From Phaseolus vulgaris (taxonomy: Eukaryota; Streptophyta; Magnoliopsida; Fabales; Fabaceae): a DNA stretch of 64,000 nt. The position numbers were made by a program, and so were the translations under genes. Within the stretch, counting starts at the first letter, position 1, and every line of letters begins with the position of its first letter. Below, in pieces: positions 37,601-48,437 of this stretch. Where the stretch lies: contig NC_023749.2 in NCBI RefSeq assembly GCF_000499845.2, forward strand, positions 4,993,030 to 5,057,029, in the 5' to 3' direction. The notes under the pieces are model-generated. The model saw only the letters and a list, made by a program, of their open reading frames with translations, was not told the origin of the DNA and made no database searches.

Positions 37601-38136
37601 AGAAGGTTCAAATATATTGGTTACTTCCCTTGTTTTGGGTTCACTCGGGAGCCTTAGCATCATTGGCGTGTGTGATAGCCAAATGGATTCTTGTGGGAAG
37701 GAAGAAAGCAGGTGAAACAGTGCCAATATGGAGTCAAAGGATCACATTGGACAGCACATGGCAGGCCATTAGAACCTTAGTTGGAGACTATTTTATGGAC
37801 ATGACTAGTGGATCATTTTGGTTTGTCTTGTGGATGAAGTTGATGGGTGCAGATGTGGATATGGAACATGCAGTTTACGTAGATAGCATGGGAGCCTTAT
37901 TGAACCCAGAAATGGTGAAGATTGAGAGAGGGGGTTGTGTAGGAAGAGAAGCCTTGCTCTTTGGACATGTATATGAAGGTGAAGGAGGAATGGTGAAATT
38001 TGGAGAGATCAAAATAGGAGAAGATGGGTTTGTAGGGAGTAGAGCTGTGGCCATGCCAGGTGTGCAACTAGAGAATGGGAGCAATCTTAGTTCTCTGTCA
38101 CTTGCCATGAAACAAGAAATCATTAGATCAAGATGA
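31609..38136 (+). CDS. Multidomain FAD oxidoreductase / fatty-acyl-AMP ligase / ACP / hexapeptide membrane protein (NRPS-like)
   Basis: Seven exons keep one frame: 31609-31810, 31891-32093, 32205-32649, 32736-33095, 33178-33356, 33478-36447 and 36589-38136 (1968 aa). Residues 1-460 form an NAD/FAD-binding amine-oxidase-like domain (IVGAGPSGLSAAYALARLGY, acidic Glu after the second strand, then GGMCESV). Residues about 480-1080 are an adenylation domain with TSGSTSDPKGV near 682, the AAEPVR and APGYGLAE motifs, TGDLG near 935, TGRIKDLIIVAGRN, and the catalytic Lys in TSGKIKR near 1057. This pattern fits fatty-acyl-AMP ligases (FAAL). Residues about 1110-1190 are a carrier domain with the phosphopantetheine Ser in GIDSIG (about 1150). 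The rest alternates membrane spans (about 1224-1298, 1473-1562, 1763-1823) with three left-handed hexapeptide regions (about 1354-1437, 1604-1694, 1871-1954), like the NRPS-terminal domain of poly-lysine synthetase. It probably activates and tethers an acyl or amino-acyl group at a membrane. The substrate and product are unknown. Confidence 0.9.
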
Positions 38137-41100
38137 AAAATCCTTGTACTCATATGCTGCCTTGTCATTTCTGCAATCACAAAAGCACTGTTTCATTAAA
38201 TAATATGCATAGATCATACAGTGAAATTCTACTTGAATTTCACCTCTATTTCTCACTGCATACCTTGAAAATATTAAAAATAAATATTCAAGTATCTTAT
38301 CTTTTTGAAAATGTAGTTTCCAAATATATAATATACTATCTTTAAATAGCAATGTAATGTTTTAAACATGATGAATCCAATATATTTGCTAAATAATTTT
38401 TAAATATTATGTTTCTATGAGAATATCGAAATCTGTTAGGTCATTTATATTGGTATTATTTTGTAGAGAATTTCAAATTTTAAAATATTACATGTTCATA
38501 AGAATTTTTTATAAAAATAATAATTAAATAAGATCCAATAGCATCATGGATAAAAACTACAGAGCACGTGAGAGCTTTAATTTAGAACAATTAATAAAGT
38601 GTCTTTTTTTAAGGCCAATAAACCATGTATATAATTAGCAGGGGTAGGAATTGTATTGCATAATTAGAGAAAAGGAAATGAATATTTCATTTTGCCTCAT
38701 TTTTGTGTGTTTATTACTTGATTTGTTCCCTTTTTATAATATTGATTTATTTGTGTATACTAGTTGTATAAATAACCTAGTTAAACATCCAAAGAAAAAG
38801 CTCGAGTTAGATATGTAAATAATCCAATCAAGCACAATCCAAATCTTCATTCTTAGCAAAAGGAGCAAGGTAATTAGATAACTTAATCAACATAATAGAG
38901 GAATCCCAACTCCTAAGAGATTTAGATAAGTAAATATATAAAGGAAAATAAACAAACTCTCGACCGTAGATTATCAAATTAAAGTTAAAGAATCATCATT
39001 AACTTTTTTTTCTCGTAGTTGGATTCTTTCTCTCCAGTAGTTGTTCAATTAGTTGGGTTCTTACTCTGAGACCATTTAATTCATATGACTGGTTTAACTT
39101 GGACGCAATCTACCTGTTCTTGCCAGCTTCAGGTCAGTTAGAATTTGGATGAGTTCCTAATTGTCTCTTTTCAAGCTCTAGTGATTTAACCCTTTGAAAA
39201 CAAGAGAGTTTCTCTTGCGATGACACTTCGACGTTCAAGTCAGTAAGAGTATAAAATATAATGAGTATAGAATAAAATATGAGTTGAGAGTACTCCCTAT
39301 GTTATATATTAGATGATCCTTTTTGTAGAACTGGTATATTTAGACTATGGACGGAATTTAGTCATGATTTTGTCTTAATTATTAAGACTAATTGATTGAG
39401 ATTCATTTATTTGTGTTCCCTCATAAAGTTAGATACACATAGGGAAACGACTTATAAATGACCAACCATCGAGTCAGACTTATAACCTTATACTACCATA
39501 AAAAATTACTTTATGTTTGGATATAGAAATTTTCATAATTTATAAAACATTCAAATATATCAAATCATTGTTAATAATTTAAAAATATCAATTTAATGAA
39601 ATTTTATAGTCAATTTTTTTTTATGTTATTTTTCAATCGAATTTGTCAAGTTTTTTTTAACTAATTAACATTGACAAAAAAGTTGTTGATTGACGTCTCA
39701 CAATTCTTTATATTGATATTAATTAAAGTTATTTTAACGATATTTTTATTGTTTTTTTTTTTCAACTTTTCAATCGACTCAAACAATTCCTCTAGCTGAC
39801 ATTTGAAAAAAAAATTCAAAACACCTCCAGTTAAGATCTACTTTTGAAATATGTGAAAATACGATTTATTTTTTAAGCTCTAACTATATATAAATAAAGT
39901 TAAAATTCAAAATTTTATAGAGTTTGAGTCTTGTTTACTATCCATTACTAGGAAATATAGAACAGTTAAATAAAATTTAAAAACAAAAATTAATTAATTA
40001 TTATATTAACTAAAAAAATTATTCATATCTAAATTATTTTTATTATTAATAAAAATTTATAAAATAATTTTTAAATTTGTGTCTAAATTAATTACCTAAA
40101 TTTTATAAACTAATATTTTAGATTTTAAATTAGTCTCTAAATTATTAATATAGACTAATTTAGAATATAAAGTAGTAAGTACCTAAAATTTTGGTAACTA
40201 ATGCTTAGATATCAATTTAAAAATTATTTTATAATTTTTTATTAATTATAAAAATTAATTTTTATTTAATTATTTAAAATTAATTTTTATTTTAATATTT
40301 AAAATTAATTTTTATTTAATTATTTTTCTTGTAGTATTATTACATGAAAATTGACTTAATATTCAATAATTGAAGCAGTTATGAAAATATTTTACAGTTC
40401 TAAAATTTTATAAATACTCATTACAGTGAGTATTTTTGACATTCAATACTTTTCATTTACTTTTACTTACTTATTCTAAAACTCTTATCAATTTAAACAT
40501 TGAAAAATCTTTTTTAAATGAATCATTATTCTACCATAAAACTCTATAACTTAAAAAAAAAAAAATTGACTCTTACAGATCAAACATGCACGTTTGAACA
40601 AATCCTCAATAATAACAGAAACTATATTAGTTTCTACGACATAATATTGTTATATTTTTTCAACCAATTTTGTACAAGTTTGCCTAATGTCTTTACCATA
40701 TAAAGATAAAAAAAAAAATATGTTGAAAGAAAGTCAAATTACACCGTTTGGACCTGGAGAATTATGAGTGTGCATTTCAGATATATATCGCTTATGTAAT
40801 ACACATACTAATACGAACAGTGATACGACACGGATATGAAGATACATATATAATATTTAAAATATAGGACACGAAAACATGAATTTATGTGCAAAAGTAT
40901 GTTTCAAATTATTTTTGGAGAGAAAAATATTTTTTATGACTGATTCAAAATGATTTGTTTCTTATTTCTATAATCATAATAAAATTTATACAATAAATTT
41001 AAATTTTTAAAAAATTAATATATTTTTTATTTTTAAAATTATGTTATAATCGTGTTAGAATTATTAGAAATTCAACAAATATTTTTTAAATTTTATACTT

Positions 41101-41360
41101 TATGAATACATACAAGTATTCGATATCCAATATAAATATCCGCCACCAACACATTATTTTAAGAAAAAAATACTGTCCGAGTTTACGATCTTAAAATCTG
41201 ATTCATAATCAAGAGACCTAAATTAAAAATGCATCCTTGAAAAGAAAAGAGAAGCATGGCATGGCAGCAGGGTCATGAACTGCCCCCACCCAAAATCATT
41301 GGAGGGGCCCAGCTGAGACTATCTTTTCTTTATGCGATTTTATTCTGCTTCCCACCAATA
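38137..41360. other. Intergenic, AT-rich, no gene seen
   Basis: No coding sequence is supported. 38560-39250 is somewhat less AT-rich. 39590-39840 contains TTGACATT/GTTGATTGACG words resembling those at 18480-19080. A hairpin MITE lies at 40020-40300, listed separately. Confidence 0.55.
40020..40300. mobile_element. Hairpin-forming MITE-like repeat (copy 1)
   Basis: The left arm contains AATAAAAATTTATAAAATAA followed by TTTTTAAATTTG. The right arm near 40215-40260 is its imperfect reverse complement (CAATTTAAAAATTATTTTAT). The whole unit can fold on itself and has no coding capacity. A relative lies at 54820-55090. Confidence 0.6.
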
Positions 41361-41369
41361 ATTAAGACC

Positions 41370-41430
41370 CACGTGTCCCGACAATGACGCCGCCAACGTA
41401 CCTACGAGAGCATGTCCACCTTGACACGTG
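41370..41430. promoter_or_regulatory. Inverted pair of G-box/ABRE sites upstream of the CLE gene
   Basis: CACGTGTC at 41370-41377 and its exact reverse complement GACACGTG at 41423-41430 lie about 390-440 bp upstream of the CLE start codon. Both contain the CACGTG core bound by bZIP and bHLH factors. They sit immediately before pyrimidine-rich sequence typical of a plant 5' leader. Confidence 0.5.
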
Positions 41431-41811
41431 CCGCACCCTCAAACGTATTGTTACCTCGGAATAGTGTGCGCGTCACACTGTCACTGTCTCTCCATCCCCA
41501 ATTTGCCCCTCTCCTTGTCTTTTTCTCTTTCTCTCTTCTTTACTATTCACTGTTCTTCCTTCTCTTCTCACACACTACCAACCAAGAGGTTCATATTGTC
41601 AAATTATTTATTTCAAGCACACACTCTCACCCATCAATCTCCTTCAACGGGTTTTTCAAAAGCTTCCTCATTTTGGCCAGAAACCAAGGCAAAAAGCAAT
41701 CTTCAATACAGAGAGAGAGAGAGTGACGAAAAAAAATACAACAAAAATCAAGGGTTCTTCAATATGCCATTCCTCTCTTCTTTAGGCTTACATCTCTACT
41801 CCTCCAATACA

Positions 41812-42197
41812 ATGGCCACCAAGAAACCTCTAAACCTTGTCTTCTTCATCTTCCTTGTTTCACTACCATTTGTTCAATCCTCTACTTCAAGTGAGTTCAA
41901 GAAAACCACTCTTCATTTCCTTCAGGTTGTTTTTGTCTCTGTTATGTCTCAAACAAACATTGTAGGAAGCGAGTCCACTCAAACAAACACAGAGGTATGC
42001 GATATTATGCAAAAACAAAATGGTTGCAACTTATTTTGATCTTTGTTTTATTTTATGTTGGTAACATGGGATTTTACTTTTAGGATGCAAGATTTGGGAA
42101 TGAAGCTGCTTCTACTCGCATGGTTGAAGACTCAGCTAGAGAAGTTCCAACGGGACCTGACCCTCTTCATCACAACAACCACCCTATAGGCCATTGA
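41812..42197 (+). CDS. CLE40: CLE-family secreted peptide precursor (CLE40/CLV3-type), three exons
   Basis: Exons 41812-41890, 41966-41994 and 42084-42197 splice with consistent phases to a 73-residue protein. Residues 1-22 form a signal peptide (MATKKPLNLVFFIFLVSLPF). The C-terminus holds the CLE box REVPTGPDPLHHNN, with the Pro residues and Gly at consensus positions, followed by HPIGH and the stop. Mature CLE peptides are 12-13-residue apoplastic ligands of CLV1-type receptor kinases that limit stem-cell activity. Two coding introns plus a C-terminal extension after the box are features of CLV3 and CLE40, whereas most CLE genes lack introns; the box is closest to CLE40 (RQVPTGSDPLHH). An in-frame ATG at 41764 would add 16 residues, but the 41812 ATG has the better context (ACAATGGC). 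Confidence 0.82.
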
Positions 42198-42960
42198 TTT
42201 TCCTTCCTTGAAAAACTCTCCAATATATATTTTAATACATGTTAGGTTCATGCTGATTCCACTATTTTTATCTGCATTACAATGTACTGCGACAAAAATA
42301 TATATTTCCATTAATAGTTCAATGTCATATCATGAATATAATTCAGTGCTTATGGTTTTGATGTACGAGCCATATCTTCTCCAATGTGCTTATTTTTGTA
42401 CATAATCAGAAACGCTTAAATACTTACTTAATTGGATCGATATTTGTCAATCTTTTTGCATTCCATTCTGTTAATCGTTTATGAGGTGAAAGAAACAGTA
42501 TGGTGTTTGCATTACTTTTTACACCATTCATTCCAAGAAGACAAAACAACTTGGACTAGAAAGTGGAACCATTTGTTGCCTTTACAGAGCAATCTGCATT
42601 GCAAATTGGTGGTACAATTTTCAGAGTTGTGGAACCATTTCTTTTTTCTGCTTACAGTTTTCAAGTTCAAGTTCAGCCATTAGTGCAGCAAATTGGTACA
42701 ACACAAAAACGCCTTCTGAAGTGAAAAAAAGAGAGTCCTAGACTCTTTTTAATTGAAGAATTATTTGCAGATAATGATAAATGAAAGTATGGCACCTAAG
42801 AATTAAAATGCAAAAATTCCAAATTTCTCTGATGTTTAGGCGATAAACGTGGCTTCCTTCAATGAAAAAGCTTAGTTTCTAGCTTTTTGCTGAGAAACGT
42901 GGCATGATAGGAGGCTATGGTGGAATAAAATCAAAAGGATGGAAGAATGTGGACAAAAAA
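42198..42960. other. CLE 3' flank and spacer, no gene seen
   Basis: No supported exon was found on either strand. The first ~200 bp are likely the CLE 3' UTR. The remainder is ordinary spacer before the JMJ30 promoter. Confidence 0.5.
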
Positions 42961-42978
42961 TATCATAAAAGAAAGACA

Positions 42979-43100
42979 AAAATATCTGAATATAGGGTTT
43001 GGAAAGGAAAGAGAAAAATATCTTATTGTGAAATAAATAATGATGGATTACCAATCATTACATACCTTTGGGCCCTAAGCTAAGATACTTAGAAATATCT
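42979..43100 (+). promoter_or_regulatory. Evening-element cluster upstream of JMJ30
   Basis: Two exact evening elements AAAATATCT lie at 42979-42987 and 43015-43023. A shorter match, AAATATCT, lies at 43093-43100. All are on the plus strand within 220 bp of the JMJ30 ATG. This motif is bound by CCA1/LHY/RVE clock factors. Arabidopsis JMJ30/JMJD5 is an evening-phased clock gene, so the sites are probably functional. Confidence 0.7.
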
Positions 43101-43198
43101 ATCGCCAGTGAGACTGTTTCAAATATCAAACACTTTTTTTTTATACTTTCACTTTTTGAGTTCAGTCGCCGGAGTTCTCTCCCTGCGCCGCCGCAGCA

Positions 43199-46100
43199 AT
43201 GTCCAAAACCACCGCATCTGGCGACGGCGCTCCAGCTCTCCACTTCGATACGCCGACGCTGGACCGGGAGTTCGCGGCGCTTCTCCACACGATTTCCGAG
43301 CACGGCGGGTACGCTTACGTGAGCATGGCGGCGCTGGCGTCCGGCGGCGACATTCGGGCGGCGGAGGCGGCGCGTGAGATGGCGTGGGAGCAGCTTCACT
43401 CCGGGCCGTGGCACTCGGTGCTGCCGGTGTGGCGCGACGCGTACTCCATGGCGTGCCTCCACGTGGCGGGACACCACTACGGCAACGGCGAGTTCAGGGA
43501 GGCGCTTAGGGTTTTGGATTTGGGAATCATCATGGGAGGAACGCTCCTCCGCAAGGATTTGGACTCCGCCGTCTCGAAAGTGTCGGAACAAACTCGAAGG
43601 CGCGTTAGGGTTTCTGATTTGGGGGGCTCGGAGCACCGGCTCGTGGATCGGGAATTTGATGTGGCGGAGGTGAGGTCCGGTCCTCTTTGTTTTCTTTTAT
43701 CATCGTTTTTTAATCAGCATTTTCGAAATCTCAATTGTAAAGCTTCAGTAAGTTGCTAAAATACTCACGTTAATCCAAACATGTAGTGTGCTGGTGTAAC
43801 TCTCAGGGATGATGTGATACTAATTGTTTATTAATGGTGGAATTGGAAGATTTTTTACTTTTTGTTATGGAGGCATTTGATTTTGTTTTATGTAAGGCTG
43901 TTCTGCTCTAACGTTTATGTTATAGCTTTTTACACTGTAGGTGGTCCAACTTTTACCAATGAAGTCTCTTTCTTCTAAGCTTGTGGAGAAGAAGTCAGCG
44001 CTGTCGTTGGATAAATTCCTGAAGGATCATTACCTGTCTCGCTCTCCGGTTATTATCAGCGACTGTATGGCTCACTGGCCAGCCAAGGCGAAATGGAATG
44101 ATGAAGATTACTTGTTGAGAGTTGCCGGTGACCGCACAGTTCCGGTTGAGGTAATTGCTCTGATGATATATTTTTTTATTGTGAGGGAAGACACCTGCTC
44201 TTCTCTGAGGAGCAATTACCAAACTGTACTTTTACACACTCCTGGGGAATATATATGTGTAGTAACTGTTGGATTCAAAGCTAAAGTATGAAAAATGAGT
44301 TGTTTGATGATGGTAACATTATTTCTGTAACAAATTTCTTAACATGAGTTTGGTGAAGTTTATGTGTGAAAAATGTTCAAGCCCTACTGATGTTGAGAAA
44401 ATACTATTTGAGAATTCGAGACTAAAATTTAAGCGAAAATGAAAATTTGTCAACCTTGGAAAGTTATTGACAAACACAAACTTGAGTCACATTATTGTCT
44501 TTGCATTGCAACTTATATCTAGTCCTCTCTTTATATTTCCTGAATTTATGCCTACAGGCAATCAAAATTGGTCATCCTACTCATCAGCCAGTGGGGAACA
44601 TACTTTAGTGTAGCTAATCTATTTGCATTGCATACTATTCCCTTCAAATATTTCCTGTTTTATAGGCCGAAAAATGTTGCGTAAAAAATCCTAGAACTTT
44701 GCACGTGTCATGCATCTAACAAGTGAATAAATTTTGTTCTGGTTGCAACAGTTTGGGAGTGGAGACTTCCCCCTCCCTTCCTCCTTTTAATCTGATGTTC
44801 CATGATAGATTCTTTTCTCCCACTAAGTTTTTAGAACTGAAATAAAAAATAGGCAATGAAGACAAAAGTTGATGAAATTTATGATTCTCACAAGTTGTTC
44901 TGTCAATTCTTAACATTGTAACATATATGTTGCATCTAAGGATAGCACATAAATACATCTATTACAAAAATATAAAATAAATTAATCAGACCAAATCCAT
45001 CCATTTTTATGGATGATTAATTATCTACTCATTACTTTGGTCCTCCTATCAATATTTAAGGGATCATAATTAATCCAACTAGTGTTTCATAATTAAATCT
45101 TCCTTAAATTTACCTTTCTAAAAAGTTTTGAAACATACATTTTAAAATTTATTTTTGAAATTAAAAAAATATCCAAGTAAGTTTGTCACCTCTAGTTAAA
45201 TCTAGTCTAGTACCATTTGAATGTATGAAGCATTTACCTCATGTAGATTTTTCTGTCATGGCAAGGCTGTTGGAAGTTGTTTAGTTAGATTATATATTTT
45301 TTAGATATATTTGCAAAAAAGGGTAACTTGCAGCGTTTTTTCCAGGTTGGGAAAAACTATTTATGTACTGAGTGGAAGCAAGAGCTCATTACTTTTTCAG
45401 AATTTATTCAGCGGATAAAGTCTGATGCCTGTTCTCCTGGTGGTCCTACATATCTTGCTCAGCATCCATTATTTGACCAGGTATTTACAATTTAGATTTA
45501 TGTAGTCTCCAAATCTACTTTTTCATTTTAGCGTGCAAGTGCTGGACTTGTACTGCTTTCAGTAACTGATACTATTGAAATCGCAGATAAATGAGCTGCG
45601 GAGAGATATTTTTATTCCTGACTATTGTTTTGCTGGTGGAGGGGAGCTACGATCTCTCAATGCTTGGTTTGGTCCAGCAGGAACAGTAACACCATTACAC
45701 CATGATCCGCATCATAACATACTAGCTCAGGTAACTCAGCTGTACAGAACTGAGCTGTCTACAAATCACCTTTCCTACCCCCACCACACCACACACAGAA
45801 TTCAATTTATGTACCTCTGGCTGTTACTTATTATGGCCCTCGTCTTTTGAGCATATGTTAACCAAGTAATTATTACTGAAATAATGGAGGTACCATGACT
45901 CGTACTTTTTTCAGTACTATTACCAAATAGCTGGCATAGCATAGTTGATTTTATTCAAGATATAGACAAAATATGAAGTTTGGATGTACTGTGGCTTATT
46001 TTAAGAGACCTTTAATGAATGAGGATGACATTATATTGTAGTTAATATTATATCCTTTTTTTAAAATTGTCTAGAAGATGTTGCTTACACTTTGTAGAAA

Positions 46101-47031
46101 ATAGCCATAGCCGTATCAAGAGAGATTATCATGCACCATGGAATAATGTATTTGACTGAAATAATTTTCTCACTGACAGGTTGTTGGAAAAAAATACATT
46201 AGGCTTTACTCGTCATCTTTGTCTGAGGAACTTTCCCCCCACTCTGGTACCATGCTCAGCAATTCCAGCCAGGTATTATTTTCCTGAACTATATGATTGG
46301 ACAACTTGTGATGTTGTTTACTTGTGTTCTTGTACGAAAGAGTAATAAATCTAAGTGGCCAACGAGCTCTAGAAGCATTTCATTAATGTGGCGCTATGCA
46401 CTCTGTTACTCGATGTAAGTCTAGGCCTTTTTATCCTTTCACTTGCAACAGATTTTCCAGGCAGCCAAGTGATCAAGTATTTTTAGCTTATAACCAACCT
46501 AAAAGATTCCATATGAGAATAATTTTGTTGCGACAAAAATGATTCTTCTGCAAATGCAATGCTTATTATTGTGTAGACTAGCTGCCAACAGAAAGTAGAA
46601 TTCAGATGAAAATGATTGTGTTTTGCAGTTTACTTATACAATATGTGACAGGTTTTTGAACTTGCTAGGAGGTGTTGATTCTCGTTTAGCTTAACTGCAA
46701 TTTCATTGATACGGCCCAAACTGTGCCATCCATTTTCTTGTTTTCATTTAACTTCTGCTTGTTTGTTGATTTATATTTATTATTGCTTTTGATATTTTGA
46801 AATCTGTGCCCCCATGTTGATTAGAATTGTTTTCGTCTGAAGGTTGATTTAGATGATGTAGATGAAACGAAGTTTCCCAAGGTGCAAGAGTTGGAATTTG
46901 TAGACTGTATTTTAGAGGAAGGCGAAATGCTATATATCCCGCCAAAATGGTGGCACTATGTGCGATCTTTGACTACGAGTTTTTCAGTTAGCTTTTGGTG
47001 GAGTGAGGGTGACAGTTCGGATGCATCCTAA
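43199..47031 (+). CDS. JMJ30: JmjC-domain protein JMJ30/JMJD5 (KDM8-like dioxygenase)
   Basis: Six exons (43199-43669, 43941-44150, 45346-45480, 45587-45730, 46180-46272, 46843-47031) splice in phase 0 to 413 residues, close to the Arabidopsis protein. The family are nuclear Fe(II)/2-oxoglutarate oxygenases tied to the circadian clock, flowering and heat responses. The iron ligands are seen as HxD in TPLHHDPHHN (about His310 and Asp312) and the distal His in PPKWWHYVRS (about His389). VGKKYIRLYS probably supplies the 2-oxoglutarate-binding Lys. The N-terminal helical part (MSKTTASGDG to about 160) is the JMJD5-specific region. Exon 1 is strikingly GC-rich compared with the remaining exons. 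The exon 6 acceptor at CTGAAG|GTTGAT was chosen for homology; a TAG 19 bp upstream is an alternative. Confidence 0.93.
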
Positions 47032-48437
47032 TCTTATATCATCGTCTTCATCTCTACATTTCATTCTTTCTTAATGGAGAACTTAGCGTGTTCTAAATAA
47101 CGTTCCTAATATCTGTGACAACTCGTGTTACCCAGTGACACTATAATTATCGTGCATAAACATCATTTTTGGCACTGGTTCTCGTTACATATGCACGTCC
47201 TTTTTTTTTTATCATAAAGCTTTGTGAATTTGATTCCGAAACTCTTTTGTCGTTTAATTATTGATCTAAAGGTTTGTCAAACGCAGTCCCCAACAGTAGA
47301 GTAATCTTATTAGTACTCTATTTTTGGAGTTAAATAGTACTACCACTGTCCATTTGTATTGAAATCAATTAATCATACTACGGTATTCTTGCTCCCCCAT
47401 GCGTAGCAACGATGTATCTGACAAGATTGTTTCTACAGTGGAAGTGTAGCTAGCTATAGAATCCAATTTCTCTCTACCTCTACGGTTCTCCCTGCTACTC
47501 CCTCGTTTTGTTCTAAAATTTCTGATAAACATCACTCTGCAAATTTAAAAAGAAATTGGTGGTTGGGGTTTCTTTTCATAGTGCCTTTCTATAGCAATTA
47601 GGAAATTTTTTTTCACGTTTAATCCTGCTCTTATTTTCTTGTCTTAACCATAGCAGTTGTTAAAAACTAGTCTGTATTCGTATGGTTAGTAAATTAGTGA
47701 AGGGGGTGGCATCCATGTAGTTACTATACACACAAAAATATGCACGCACAGATACATGTGTGTGTAAAGCTTGCGTTGAGTGACAGTTTCATCTGACAAG
47801 GTTGTTTCTTTTAAGGGAATGTTGCTCTACTTCTACAGTTCTCTCTAGTACTTCTCCTTTTTTATCTCATAAATTTGATGAACATTACACTGTGAATATA
47901 GAAAGAAAGTCGGTGGTGCGTTCCCTTCAACATCAATAATTGCTACGTAATCAACGGGTTTATTTTCCCAGTTATAGTAATTGTAATTAAGAAAAACATT
48001 TCCTTATTTGGTCTTTATGTTCATAAAGACCATCTAAATCTGCATATTTTGTAAATTAAGAGAGAGTACAATCATCCAGTGATCAGTAAATTAAGCAAAA
48101 GGGTTTCTGAGGGTCCTACCAGAAATTGAATGTTAGGCCACTGGTTAGCAAGAGATGAAAATGTGTTTTTTTAATGCACTTTCTGTATTCTGAACTGAAT
48201 GAAATTGTGAGTATTCGTAATGACAGAACGAGTGACAAACATAATTTTATTTAATAACAATTCTCTGCACTTCTGAATCTTATCTATTCAATGGCAAGCA
48301 CCCATAATTGTACATGCAATAGATTAAATCGGTTACAACTATTATTAATAATCACGTACGTTTGGCTAGTTGCAGACTTAAAGGAGGAAAAGTCTAAGTA
48401 AAAGAAAATGTGCATATAAAACTTATTACTAGTTTAC
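47032..48437. other. Convergent 3' spacer between JMJ30 and the IRKI-family gene
   Basis: The two genes point toward each other across about 1.4 kb. No coding sequence is seen. The spacer contains a diverged direct duplication, listed separately. Confidence 0.6.
47410..47965. repeat. Diverged direct duplication (~180 bp, offset ~371 bp)
   Basis: The segment from about 47415 (ATCTGACAAGATTGTTTCTA) is matched by one from about 47789 (ATCTGACAAGGTTGTTTCTT). Both continue through CTCTAC..CTAC.GTTCTC.CT, TGATAAACATCAC/TGATGAACATTAC and AAAGAAA..GGTGGT. Many substitutions and small indels show that the duplication is old. Confidence 0.6.

Noticed and set aside
43058..43636. 192-codon minus-strand ORF
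   Set aside because: It is the antisense shadow of the GC-rich JMJ30 exon 1.
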